From assembly GCF_029945895.1 (NCBI RefSeq), contig NZ_JAQSDL010000043.1:62001-126000 (forward strand): a stretch of DNA of 64,000 bases, written 5' to 3'. A program made the translations under genes and the position numbers. Each line of letters starts with the position of its first letter. The stretch's first letter is position 1. The notes below the pieces were generated by a model. That model made no database searches. It was not told where the DNA came from and worked only from the letters and a program-made list of their open reading frames with translations. Positions 17,870-26,902 of the stretch are shown one piece after another. The DNA is from Polaromonas sp. Its GTDB lineage: Bacteria; Pseudomonadota; Gammaproteobacteria; Burkholderiales; Burkholderiaceae_C.

Positions 17870-19090
17870 TCACACGCGATCGTGCAGGGGACGCGCATCG
17901 TTTTCCTGGGCCCTGCGGTCAGGCTTGTCTGCTTTACCGCTCAGGTAATAAAAGATGAAGAAATACACCAGGAAATCCCATGATTCGAAAAAGATGCCCG
18001 TGTCCGTCGACCACCGGATAATCACGGCGGAAAAAAGCACGAAGAACAGCTTGTTGTTTTTCCAGAATTTGAGCAGCGAAAACCCGACCAGGGCAATGAC
18101 CACCAACCCCATCAGTCCGGTCTGCGAGTGAAGGCTGATCCAGGAGTTGTGATAGTTGTACCCAAACTCCTCTCCTTGCGGCCATGGGTCCGTGAAGATG
18201 TTTGCCCCGAAAACAAGCCGGAAAAAATCCAGATTGTTCAGGTAATTGCCCCACATCACCAATCGCGGAGATTCCTCATCGGCGCTTCTTGCTGAATAAT
18301 TGTCAACCGCATTTCCGAGAAGGACATTGTCTTCAGACAGTGATCCCAGATTATCGAAAAACAGGTATGCAAAAAAGAACACCAATCCCAAGACGAAGAT
18401 GTAGACATAGCGACTACGGATCCGTCCCTGCAGAGTGATCAGCGCGAGTCCTCCCAGCAAAAAAACACTTGAAAGAATGCCGGAGCGTCCGATGGCCCAG
18501 ATGCAGAGTAAGGCAGTGACCAGCGCTGGCTTTAGATCAATTTTCCCGCCGTCCACTCCAAGCACGATGTACAGAGAGATACAGGCCGCGAGCAGCATCA
18601 TGGAAATCCCGTTGTAGCTGGTCGCTGTCAGCGCGTCCCTCGCATCGACGCCGGTAACAATCAGGGCAACAAAACAGACGGCTAGGGTATAAAAAACAAA
18701 ATACGCGCCTGCACGCGGCACGCAGCCCTTGACCAGGAGCAGCGCTATTCCCGCATTGGCAAGAATGAATAGGACAACATGACCCAGGCGGTCTGTCCTC
18801 GCCGACACAAACAGGGATGAGACCAGAAACGAAAAAAGGAACAAACCAATAAATGAATATATTTTGAGATATTTTTCCTCGATGGTTTTGCTCGTCAGCA
18901 CAAGGGCAAGCAGTCCCAGGGTAGACAACACAAATGACATCAATAGCTGGGCCGGCCACACGAAGCGCGCCAGAGACAATGCAAGATAGAACGAAAACAG
19001 CAGGCCGAAGAGCAGCTTGTTCGGTCTATGACCTACGGCTTGGCCTTGCCGGGGGTACAAGACAACGGGTGATTGCTGATCGAGACTCAT
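17870..19090 (-). CDS. Predicted O-antigen polymerase (Wzy-like)
   Basis: A 406-residue polytopic membrane protein with about eleven hydrophobic segments and a large loop before the C-terminal ones (RLVMWGNYLNNLDFFRLVFGA, YNYHNSWISLHSQTGLMGL). The HNSWI loop pattern is typical of Wzy-like polymerases. It would polymerise the undecaprenyl-linked repeat unit in the periplasm. The ATG at 19090 is preferred to an upstream start because the extra residues are not hydrophobic and it sits at a normal distance from the N-terminal membrane segment. Such proteins are too divergent for assignment by motif alone, so the call rests on topology and context. Confidence 0.8.
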   Translation of the reverse strand: MSLDQQSPVVLYPRQGQAVGHRPNKLLFGLLFSFYLALSLARFVWPAQLLMSFVLSTLGLLALVLTSKTIEEKYLKIYSFIGLFLFSFLVSSLFVSARTDRLGHVVLFILANAGIALLLVKGCVPRAGAYFVFYTLAVCFVALIVTGVDARDALTATSYNGISMMLLAACISLYIVLGVDGGKIDLKPALVTALLCIWAIGRSGILSSVFLLGGLALITLQGRIRSRYVYIFVLGLVFFFAYLFFDNLGSLSEDNVLLGNAVDNYSARSADEESPRLVMWGNYLNNLDFFRLVFGANIFTDPWPQGEEFGYNYHNSWISLHSQTGLMGLVVIALVGFSLLKFWKNNKLFFVLFSAVIIRWSTDTGIFFESWDFLVYFFIFYYLSGKADKPDRRAQENDARPLHDRV

Positions 19091-19159
19091 GGTGTCACCA
19101 CATAACAATAGGGAAGCGTGTTTCGGGCAGACGGCATGGCACTGGCCAATTCGCGAAGT

Positions 19160-20188
19160 TTATTTGGTCGCTGCAAAAAAACGCTTCCAGTTGAACTTGC
19201 TGTTTTCCAGATCAACGAGGGTCAACCGGGCATTGGGGCGCCTTCTGCCAAGAGAGGAGAAATACATGGAAAACAACAGGTTGAAAAACGTGGCCGAAAT
19301 CCTGGAGATCGCGAAGGCGACCAAGCGCTGTGCAGTGGTCATGCGGTCTTTGAGGAATTTTTGATACTCACGTGCCGAATACAAGCCCCTGGCGCGGTAA
19401 AGCATCAGCCTGGCCTTATTGCGCCACGGTTCCCGCTCGCAGACTTGCGCTTTGGCCGCATCGGCAATACCGGCAAAAGACCATACCAGTTCTGGCCATT
19501 TGAAGAGTGACACCTCAAACCCCTTGTCCGTCCACATGGCATTGCCGTATCTGATGGCAATCATCGGAGCGGCCAGAACGATGGCGCCCTCGGCGATGGG
19601 CTGCTGGAATATGACGCCCATGTGTACAAACAGGGTGCCGTAGTAGGACTTTTTATCTCTGGCGCCCCACATGGAACGCCTGACAACCACACAACCAATG
19701 AACGAAAGAAAATTTCCTGTGTCCCGAAACAGCCGGTCGGCCTCATCTTTGGTGTAGGTGGTGTTTTCCGTAAGGTCAAGGCTGCCCGGCTTGAGGGTTT
19801 GAGTGAGATCGGCATTTTGAATCTCTGCATTCACAATCACCAATCCCGGGCTGGTTTGCAAAACGCCTAAAACAGCTTCAATCGCTCCCGCCTTTATGAT
19901 GTCGTCATCAGAGAAAAGCCAGCAGTACTCACCATTCGCCAGTTCCACGGCGCGCGAGTAGTCTTGATCCACCCCACCCTTCTGCGCAAGGCGCGTATAA
20001 CGCACGTTGGCATATCGTTGCCGGTAGGATAGGACGACCTCCTCGGTGTTGTCGGTGGAGGCGCCATCCACAATGACAATTTCCACCTGCTCGGTCAGTT
20101 GGGAAACGATGCTGTCGAGTGTCTGTCCTATCAGCGCGCCGCGGTTTAAGGTCGCTATACAAATCGACAGCTTGATCATGGAATCCAT
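19160..20188 (-). CDS. GT2-family glycosyltransferase (abequosyltransferase-like)
   Basis: A 342-residue GT-A glycosyltransferase with LSICIATLNRG near the N-terminus, IVIVDGASTDNTEE and the acidic WLFSDDDIIK motif. The SDDD form and the C-terminal GLYSAREYQKFL region resemble the WbaV-type (abequosyl/dideoxyhexosyl transferase-like) subgroup; the donor is not predictable. It starts one base after the stop of the upstream gene (ATG 20188, with ATG 20179 an alternative), so the pair is coupled. The C-terminus has a hydrophobic stretch, consistent with membrane association. Confidence 0.88.
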   Translation of the reverse strand: MDSMIKLSICIATLNRGALIGQTLDSIVSQLTEQVEIVIVDGASTDNTEEVVLSYRQRYANVRYTRLAQKGGVDQDYSRAVELANGEYCWLFSDDDIIKAGAIEAVLGVLQTSPGLVIVNAEIQNADLTQTLKPGSLDLTENTTYTKDEADRLFRDTGNFLSFIGCVVVRRSMWGARDKKSYYGTLFVHMGVIFQQPIAEGAIVLAAPMIAIRYGNAMWTDKGFEVSLFKWPELVWSFAGIADAAKAQVCEREPWRNKARLMLYRARGLYSAREYQKFLKDRMTTAQRLVAFAISRISATFFNLLFSMYFSSLGRRRPNARLTLVDLENSKFNWKRFFAATK

Positions 20189-20189
20189 C

Positions 20190-21773
20190 TTATTTTTCTG
20201 TTCCGGCCATTTCCAGGACCAGTTTTTCAATACGCGCAGAAGCCAAGCCATCGGGTTGGTGGGAAATCTCCTGGAGATATGCACTGCGCGCGCCACCCAG
20301 CTCGGCTTTTTCCTTCAGCAGATTCCCGGTTTCCAGCTTCCTGAAGAGTGCCATTAGGTCCTCCCCTGATTGTGGCACCAGAACCGCACCGGAATCCCTG
20401 AATACGTCGCTGAAGGGCCAGCCGGGAAAGATGGGGCACACAGTCAGCTTGTCAGCGATCAGTGCATCGATCGTCGCCGTCGAGCCGAATGAAATAAAGG
20501 CATCGCAAACGGCAATCACCGCGCGAATATCCGATGTTTGCTCCGCGAACACCACATTTTGACAGTTCCCACACAGTGCGCGGGTTTCATCGACGTTCTC
20601 ATGTGGATGGGGTTTGACGATAAGCAGCAGCCCCGGCGAGCAGTCCGCAGCCCTGAATATCGCAAGCTTCATTCCCCGAAGAATGCCTGGGTCGGTGTAG
20701 TCACCGTGAGCGCTGTCGGTGTAGGTAGAAGCCAGGACCACGATTTTCCGGGTCCCTGTCTGGCCAAATGTGGCGCGAAAAGAATCAAACGCTGCGGCAG
20801 GCGGGTTCACTAAAATGTCGTGACGGGGCGAACCCGTGACATGAATTTTTTCTTCAGCAACACCATGTTTGATCAGAAATCTCTTCGAACTGTCGCCCCA
20901 TACGGCAACGCGGCTTGCGGCAAAAAAACGCCACTCTATCGCCTCATCGCCGGTCAATCCGAATTGGACATCCAGACAAGGGATTCCCATCCTTTCACAA
21001 AGCAGGGCATACACCCTCGTACGCGAGTCAGCCGTATCGGGTGAAAGGACGATGGCCGGTCGATGCTTTTCCAGGATATGCCTTGCCAGCACGGCTTGCG
21101 GTGCCATCAGGGGGATATGCCCCTTGAACAGAAGATGGAACAACTGCTCCACTGCAGAGCTCAGGCTGGAATCAAGGCCCACCTGCAATGCGGCAAGCGC
21201 CCCGGAGCTTTTGAACCGCTTCTCCAGCTGGGCCAACGCGCGCGTGAGATGCCGAAGCCGGTCTTCCACATGCACATCCCAATGCTGGGACGTAGTCTGG
21301 TAGACGCGTACACCCGCCGAACCGGAACGCTTTCCGGATTGAGCAAGCTCCGCCAGCACCACGGCACCGAAAGCGTTGTGTGTGATGACACGCTCAACCA
21401 CCGGCTCCAGTACATCACGGTACATGCGCTCGGTAAATCCAAGGCACAGCATGGTGTTTCCTGCAGGCCAGCTTGAGCAGCCCTCGGCCGTCCGGCGCCT
21501 GCTTGCGGCCTTGATCCAGTGCCTCAGCCGGAGAAGGTAGGGCCGCAAGCCCTGTTTGGTTCTTGCCAGGGGGCCGACTGACGCTACAGCGGTCGTCAAA
21601 TGGCGATAAGCCAGTTCAGTGGCAAAAATCTCCCAAAAGGGCAGATCGTCGACAGTCAGGGCTTCAGAAAGTGTTTTCCCCCAGGGGAGCGTAGTCGCGC
21701 CGAGACCTTTGATCAAGGAAGCGTACCCGGTCTGGGTTTCCGTAAATGTTGGCGAGGTGCCTTTGGAATTCAT
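20190..21773 (-). CDS. Predicted GT-B glycosyl/glycerophosphotransferase-like protein
   Basis: A 527-residue protein I cannot assign firmly. The C-terminal half has features shared by CDP-glycerol glycerophosphotransferases and related surface polysaccharide transferases: IHVTGSPRHDILVNPP, LLIVKPHPHENVDE, and ISFGSTATIDALIADKLTVCPIFPG. These are the KPHP and ST-type loops that bind phosphates. The N-terminal 150 residues show no motif I recognise. It could add a phosphate-linked residue or act as an ordinary glycosyltransferase. The ATG at 21773 is preferred over an upstream start with poor context. It is followed directly by a GT2 gene. Confidence 0.65.
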   Translation of the reverse strand: MNSKGTSPTFTETQTGYASLIKGLGATTLPWGKTLSEALTVDDLPFWEIFATELAYRHLTTAVASVGPLARTKQGLRPYLLRLRHWIKAASRRRTAEGCSSWPAGNTMLCLGFTERMYRDVLEPVVERVITHNAFGAVVLAELAQSGKRSGSAGVRVYQTTSQHWDVHVEDRLRHLTRALAQLEKRFKSSGALAALQVGLDSSLSSAVEQLFHLLFKGHIPLMAPQAVLARHILEKHRPAIVLSPDTADSRTRVYALLCERMGIPCLDVQFGLTGDEAIEWRFFAASRVAVWGDSSKRFLIKHGVAEEKIHVTGSPRHDILVNPPAAAFDSFRATFGQTGTRKIVVLASTYTDSAHGDYTDPGILRGMKLAIFRAADCSPGLLLIVKPHPHENVDETRALCGNCQNVVFAEQTSDIRAVIAVCDAFISFGSTATIDALIADKLTVCPIFPGWPFSDVFRDSGAVLVPQSGEDLMALFRKLETGNLLKEKAELGGARSAYLQEISHQPDGLASARIEKLVLEMAGTEK

Positions 21774-21867
21774 ATCACAGTATTTTCGGTTCCTGCCGGC
21801 AGAAACAGAACCCACCCGTTCTGATCACTTACCAGCGCAACGAAATCGTTTTTTAATGTGGAGACTT

Positions 21868-22839
21868 TTAATGCTGAAACGTATTTGTTGCCAGTGCCAA
21901 GTCATGGGCCACCATCTGGCAGACCATCTCCTGAAACGTTATCTGCGGTGTCCAACCGAGTTGCCTGCGCGCCTTGCCTGCATCGCCTACAAGCAACAAG
22001 GGCTCGCTCGGGCGAAACAAGGCCGGATCCTCACGAACATAATCCCGATAATCGAGATCCAGTTCTTCAAACGCAATGCTGCAAACTTCCCGCACAGAAT
22101 GCGACGCCCCTGAAGCCAGCACATAATCGTCTGGCTGCGGTTGCTGCACCATCAACCACATCCCGCGTACATAGTCAGCTGCGTGGCCCCAATCTCTACG
22201 CGCATCCAGATTGCCAAGCGTCAGTTCCTGCGCCAGCCCGAGTTTGATATTGACCGCGGCGTGAGTGATTTTTCGTGTGATGAAAGAAAGGCCTCGCCGT
22301 GGACTCTCATGGTTGAAAAGAATTGCAGAGCTTGCGAACAGTCCATACCGTTGCCGATAAATGCGGATCATCGCATCTGCGTACATCTTTGCGGCGCCAT
22401 AAGGGCTGCGCGGGTTTAACGCTGTCAGTTCCGTTTGGGGACTTTCAGTTGCTTCACCAAAAACTTCACGGCTCGAGGCCTGGCAAAAGCGAATGGCCGT
22501 ATCCACCCCGAGGATGGCCTCCAGTATTTTCACCACTGCAAGGCCGTTGACCTCTCCGATGCCTACCGGGTCGTCGTACATTCCGCCGCCCGTTGAATAA
22601 GCTGCGAAGTTGAAGATTTTCGCCGGTCGATGTGCCTCCAGGATGCCTCGAATGGCCGCCGGATCGGCAAAGTTCCAGTACGTCAACTCGACGCCGCGCT
22701 CAAGCAAGTCCGGTAATTGCGATCTTGCACGGGAGAGGTCCCTGGCGACACCGACAACGCGATAGCCTTCGGAAAGCGCGAGTTCTGCCAAATACGAGCC
22801 GTCTTGGCCGGTTATTCCAGTAATACAGACCGTCTTCAT
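21868..22839 (-). CDS. GDP-mannose 4,6-dehydratase-like SDR (divergent paralogue)
   Basis: A 323-residue extended SDR with the Gmd-type N-terminus ([17 protein letters not shown]) and Gmd-like FNHESPRRG, FITRKIT, LGNLDARRDWGHAADYV and WTPQITFQEMV segments. Compared with the canonical Gmd at 43365, the active-site stretch reads ASSREVFG instead of ASTSELYG, so Thr-Ser become Ser-Arg while Glu and the YGAAK pair remain, and the second strand region differs. It is shorter than usual Gmd. It may act on another GDP- or NDP-sugar, as a dehydratase, epimerase or reductase. The ATG at 22839 begins the cofactor fold. Confidence 0.75.
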   Translation of the reverse strand: MKTVCITGITGQDGSYLAELALSEGYRVVGVARDLSRARSQLPDLLERGVELTYWNFADPAAIRGILEAHRPAKIFNFAAYSTGGGMYDDPVGIGEVNGLAVVKILEAILGVDTAIRFCQASSREVFGEATESPQTELTALNPRSPYGAAKMYADAMIRIYRQRYGLFASSAILFNHESPRRGLSFITRKITHAAVNIKLGLAQELTLGNLDARRDWGHAADYVRGMWLMVQQPQPDDYVLASGASHSVREVCSIAFEELDLDYRDYVREDPALFRPSEPLLLVGDAGKARRQLGWTPQITFQEMVCQMVAHDLALATNTFQH

Positions 22840-22940
22840 CACCCACCACGGCACCAGCGCCAACAAATAAACACACCCATGGCCCGTCCGGACCATGGCC
22901 AGAAGGCAGCCAGCATAATGAATCTGGGGGAAAGGACTTG

Positions 22941-23900
22941 CTACGCCTTCTTACGCGCAACCATGACCCGTTCAAATCCCTTGACGATACCGAGCTTGCA
23001 CAAGAATCTGTCAATTCCGACAACCACCTTGGCAGCCGCATAGCGAAATCCGTCCGAGCCGCTTATCCTCATGACCGGCGTACCGGCAAATGCATTGTGG
23101 CGCAAACTCAAAATGACCTCGAATTTATTATTGAACACATCTGCAATTTCATCCACAGCAGAATGTTTTGCCTCTTCCATGGGACTAAATATCTCTTCCC
23201 GATATTTTCTCTTACCCGTCAGCAGATTAAAAACGGTGCTTATCTTTTGGGGATAGGAGAGCGAATAAGTTGGCAAAATAAACTCGAAGAAATATTCCAG
23301 CCCCTGTTCCAGCCGGCCTCGCGGCATGTCATCCATGGTGGCCACAATGCCACCTGGCTTCAAGGCGTGAAAAACCCTGTCCATGAAGACAGGAACGTCA
23401 GGCATATGATGAAATGCCGACCAGCCGGATACCGCGTCATACTTGTCCAAGCCCAGATCCAGTTCGCTGACATCCTGCAGGTGATAAGTTACAGATCCAA
23501 ATCCTTCTTTGTACGGATTTTCTTCAAGCATTTTTCTCGCCAGCGCAATGGCTTTTGGCGATATGTCGTAGGCATCGACATGGCATCCATTTCGGGCGAG
23601 TTCCAGCGCCAGCCAGCCTGATCCGCAACCTATATCGAGTACCCGCGAACCCGGTTTGTGCGATACCCATTTGATATATTGGTCACGGGCTCCGCCCTCG
23701 AGTATTTCCGTCATTTTGGGATCGATGAGGAATCTCTTTTCGCCACGCTGGGGAATGTACTTCGTGGCCCGGCGGATGTCCGCTTCCATCGCGATCTGCT
23801 CGGATTTTGAAGTGCGTATATCGGCAATTTGGTCGAAAAAATCGGCTTCAGCCTTTTTCAATTGGTCAAGGTTTTCTTGTTGCATATATCCATTCCCCAT
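22941..23900 (-). CDS. Class I SAM-dependent methyltransferase
   Basis: A 319-residue protein with the Rossmann methyltransferase motif RVLDIGCGSGWLALELA near residue 85, an acidic AYDIS post-motif strand end, and VSGWSAFHHMPDVPVFMDRVFHALKPGG. The N-terminal 60 residues are charged and probably helical (ENLDQLKKAEADFFDQIA). It probably methylates a sugar or a lipid-linked intermediate. It lies 62 bases after an FAD oxidoreductase gene. The substrate is unknown. Confidence 0.85.
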   Translation of the reverse strand: MGNGYMQQENLDQLKKAEADFFDQIADIRTSKSEQIAMEADIRRATKYIPQRGEKRFLIDPKMTEILEGGARDQYIKWVSHKPGSRVLDIGCGSGWLALELARNGCHVDAYDISPKAIALARKMLEENPYKEGFGSVTYHLQDVSELDLGLDKYDAVSGWSAFHHMPDVPVFMDRVFHALKPGGIVATMDDMPRGRLEQGLEYFFEFILPTYSLSYPQKISTVFNLLTGKRKYREEIFSPMEEAKHSAVDEIADVFNNKFEVILSLRHNAFAGTPVMRISGSDGFRYAAAKVVVGIDRFLCKLGIVKGFERVMVARKKA

Positions 23901-23962
23901 CTAATTTACGTATCAAATTTGTCTTCAAAAAAAGACAGCTTTATTTCTCTCATGACCCGGTT

Positions 23963-25072
23963 TTACAAGGAAAACCTGTTTTTCAGCAGGCCCATGAGAT
24001 CCTCTGCCACCCAAATGCTGTGATCAATCTTTCCTGCAAACACCGAGAAATAGCCATCATCATAATTCGTCACCATCGAAGGGCGGGCATCAGACGCATC
24101 TTTTTTTGCCAGGACCATTCTCGGGCCCTCGAGAAACCCCACAAGCTCCGCATTACCAAGGGACGGCATGTACTCACTGCACATGCGTACCATCTTCTTG
24201 AAAAAAGCACTCTTGTCCATCCCGGAAAATGGCGCCGTTTCGGGCGAAAGCCACCTTGAATCCAGAAGTCTGGCAACACTGCTGGCGACGACGCTTTGAG
24301 CAACGTTGTACAGGAGGAAATTTTCGGATTTTCCGTGCGGGAGAACCGTCATGAACGGGCCATCCATGATGGTTACTCCAACCCGCGGCATATCCATTTT
24401 GATGATCGGCACCGCAGTATATTCATAGAGATTTTCGTCCACCACATGACCGAGCCCTTCGGTCAAACGATTGATGTCACCGTAGGATGCGTTGATCACA
24501 GCATCGGCAAAAATGGTTGTTTGGCCGAGGGTTTCCAGTCGATAACGCCCCCCCTGCCTGGAAAGTTTGGTGACTCTTTCTCCCAGAGACACCTCAACAT
24601 GTTTTTGCCGGAGTTTTTGCTTCACCAGATCACGCAATATGGCGCAGTCATAAACGACTTCTTCGCACAAAATGCCGGTATCAGCTCCGCGGATGGGAAC
24701 AGAAAAATTCTTGGCGTCGATTTTCTGGAAGGGGACACCGAGTTCTTTGCAAAATTGCAAATATGAAGCCGGAGTTGTCAGCGATCCGCTGTTGGCTATG
24801 AAATAAGCATTCAGAAAATCACTTTGAATGCACTCTGCATAGTTCTGCCTGAAAGCATCAAACCCCCGTATGGATTGCCGTCCGGTTTCCAGATCACGGG
24901 GATAATGAAATCCCAAGTGCAGCCGGTTTTGATTGTTCATGGAAGCGCCGGATAAGATATCGGATTTCGCCTCCAGAACCTTGACGCTCAGCCCACATGC
25001 GCTTGCTTTAAGTGCAATCTCTGCACCAAATATGCCACAGCCGATCACGGCCACATTGAAAACGTTAGTCAT
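23963..25072 (-). CDS. FAD-dependent oxidoreductase (DAO fold)
   Basis: A 369-residue flavoprotein with the N-terminal dinucleotide-binding motif AVIGCGIFGAEIAL and its acidic strand end (VLEAKSD), then SGASMNNQNRLHLGFHYPRD, and a C-terminal FAD-contact region (SVFAGKIDHSIWVAEDL). The fold is that of D-amino-acid oxidase-like enzymes. In polysaccharide loci such proteins are rarely characterised; oxidation of a sugar hydroxyl or amine is possible. It starts 9 bases after the SDR gene at 25082, so the two probably act in one pathway. Confidence 0.78.
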   Translation of the reverse strand: MTNVFNVAVIGCGIFGAEIALKASACGLSVKVLEAKSDILSGASMNNQNRLHLGFHYPRDLETGRQSIRGFDAFRQNYAECIQSDFLNAYFIANSGSLTTPASYLQFCKELGVPFQKIDAKNFSVPIRGADTGILCEEVVYDCAILRDLVKQKLRQKHVEVSLGERVTKLSRQGGRYRLETLGQTTIFADAVINASYGDINRLTEGLGHVVDENLYEYTAVPIIKMDMPRVGVTIMDGPFMTVLPHGKSENFLLYNVAQSVVASSVARLLDSRWLSPETAPFSGMDKSAFFKKMVRMCSEYMPSLGNAELVGFLEGPRMVLAKKDASDARPSMVTNYDDGYFSVFAGKIDHSIWVAEDLMGLLKNRFSL

Positions 25073-25081
25073 GAATAGGCG

Positions 25082-25852
25082 CTATATGGAAAATCCGTCA
25101 TCTACGACAAGATTTTGCCCGGTCAAATATTTTGAGGCATCTGACAACAAAAACAACAACACGCTGGAAATATCTTTACCCTCCAGCATTCCCTTTGAAC
25201 TGCAAAACGCCCTGTAATTCCGAAGGAATGACTCCGGCTGCTGATCGAGCACGCCTCCCGGGCTCAGGCTATTTACCCGGATGTGATCGTTCTTGAAATA
25301 TTGCGCGAAGTAGCGCGTCAAATGAATGACCGCTGATTTAATCGCGGCATACTCGACGGGCATGGTCATTTGGGTGTCGGAATATATCTCGAAGCGCGGA
25401 GCCATGACCCCATAAATGGACGCCATGTTAATGATATTTCCCTTCTGCTGGTTCCGGAAAAACAGCCCGAACTGCTGCGCCACAAGGAAATAGCCGCCCA
25501 AATGAAGCGACAAGTTCTGGCAGAAATCCTCATAGGTCACATTTTCCAGCTTGCGCCCATAGTGGGAATTGCGCGGATAGGCATTGTTTACAACGGAATC
25601 AATCCGGCCAAACCGCTCAAAGGCGGCGGATATAAGCGCGGCCACGGATGCCGTATCGGTTATATCCAGCTGCATTGCATACGCACGATCCGCGTATTGT
25701 TCAGGCAACTCGCTTACAAACTTTACGGCAGCGGCCATATCGATGTCGGCGACAACTGCGATTCCTCCGTGCTGCACAATATCGCGCACAAAAACGCGCC
25801 CGAGCAGTCCGGCACCACCGGTCACAACGACAACGGTTTCGTCAAGCATCAT
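25082..25852 (-). CDS. Short-chain dehydrogenase, PtmA-like
   Basis: A 256-residue classical SDR: TGGAGLLGRVF cofactor loop, NNAYPRNSHYGRK, ASIYGVMAPRFEIY, and the catalytic VEYAAIKSAVIHLTRYFA (Tyr-x3-Lys). The stretches YPRN, IYGV.APRFEIY and TMPVEYAAIK match what I recall of Campylobacter PtmA, an oxidoreductase in the legionaminic acid (ptm) locus. That match is from memory. Its reaction in the pathway is not something I can state. It begins 2 bases after the gene at 25855, so it is in the same unit as the UDP-xylose synthase-like gene. Confidence 0.85.
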   Translation of the reverse strand: MMLDETVVVVTGGAGLLGRVFVRDIVQHGGIAVVADIDMAAAVKFVSELPEQYADRAYAMQLDITDTASVAALISAAFERFGRIDSVVNNAYPRNSHYGRKLENVTYEDFCQNLSLHLGGYFLVAQQFGLFFRNQQKGNIINMASIYGVMAPRFEIYSDTQMTMPVEYAAIKSAVIHLTRYFAQYFKNDHIRVNSLSPGGVLDQQPESFLRNYRAFCSSKGMLEGKDISSVLLFLLSDASKYLTGQNLVVDDGFSI

Positions 25853-25854
25853 TT

Positions 25855-26793
25855 CTAACCGACAACTTTCTTGAAGTAGGCGATGGTTTTCTGCAAGCCT
25901 TCATCGAGTTCCACTTTTGGGGACCAGTCAAGTTTCGCCCGGGTCCTCGATATATCCGGCTGACGTTGCCTGGGGTCATCCTGAGGCAAGGGCAGAAAAA
26001 CAAGCTTGGACGTTGAACCGGTGAAGTGAAGCACTTTTTCAGCCAGTTCCAGCATCGTAAATTCACCGGGGTTTCCCAGATTCAGGGGTCCGGTGGTTTC
26101 TGCAGCAGAGTTCATCATTCGGATCAGACCGTCTACCAAATCATCCACGTAACAGAAACTGCGTGTTTGCTGGCCACTACCGTAGATGGTGATGTCCTCG
26201 CCCCTCAGCGCCTGGACAATGAAGTTGCTGACGACCCTGCCATCATTGGGATGCATGCGCGGGCCATATGTGTTGAAAATACGCACTACCTTGATCGGGA
26301 GCTGATATTGACGGTAGTAATCAAAAAATAGGGTTTCGGCACAGCGCTTGCCCTCGTCATAACAACTTCTTATACCGATGGGGTTGACCCGGCCCCAATA
26401 GTCCTCGGTTTGAGGGTGGACTTCAGGATCACCGTAGACCTCGGAGGTGGAGGCCTGAAGAATACGGGCTTTGGTCCGCTTGGCAAGTCCAAGCATATTT
26501 ATTGCTCCGATCACCGACGTTTTTGTAGTCTGTACGGGATCCATTTGATAATGGACAGGACTGGCCGGACATGCCAGGTTGTAGATCTGATCGACTTCGA
26601 CGTATAGCGGAAAAGTTATCTCGTGACGAACCGCCTCAAAGTATGGGTTACTGAGCAGGTGCGCTATATTTTCCTTGCTGCCTGTGAAATAGTTGTCAAC
26701 ACAAACGACATCATTTTCCTCCCGCAGCAGCCGCTCACACAAATGTGACCCGACAAAGCCGGCACCACCAGTCACCAGAATCCGCTTTTTCAT
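25855..26793 (-). CDS. UDP-glucuronate decarboxylase (UDP-xylose synthase-like)
   Basis: A 312-residue extended SDR with [62 protein letters not shown], and RSCYDEGKR with the catalytic Tyr. These are the signatures of UXS, which makes UDP-xylose from UDP-glucuronate. The precursor would come from the UDP-glucose dehydrogenase at 46015. The ATG at 26793 is chosen, with another start three codons upstream. It is separated from the glycosyltransferase before it by about 109 bases of A+T-rich sequence. Confidence 0.9.
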   Translation of the reverse strand: MKKRILVTGGAGFVGSHLCERLLREENDVVCVDNYFTGSKENIAHLLSNPYFEAVRHEITFPLYVEVDQIYNLACPASPVHYQMDPVQTTKTSVIGAINMLGLAKRTKARILQASTSEVYGDPEVHPQTEDYWGRVNPIGIRSCYDEGKRCAETLFFDYYRQYQLPIKVVRIFNTYGPRMHPNDGRVVSNFIVQALRGEDITIYGSGQQTRSFCYVDDLVDGLIRMMNSAAETTGPLNLGNPGEFTMLELAEKVLHFTGSTSKLVFLPLPQDDPRQRQPDISRTRAKLDWSPKVELDEGLQKTIAYFKKVVG

Positions 26794-26902
26794 AATCACC
26801 ATTCTTTATTTTTTAGATCTTTGGTGAGCCAAGGCCCACGATGTGATCACAGGTCGACGACAACAATACCAGCCCAAGCCCTTATTGACAGGCCAGGGGA
26901 AT

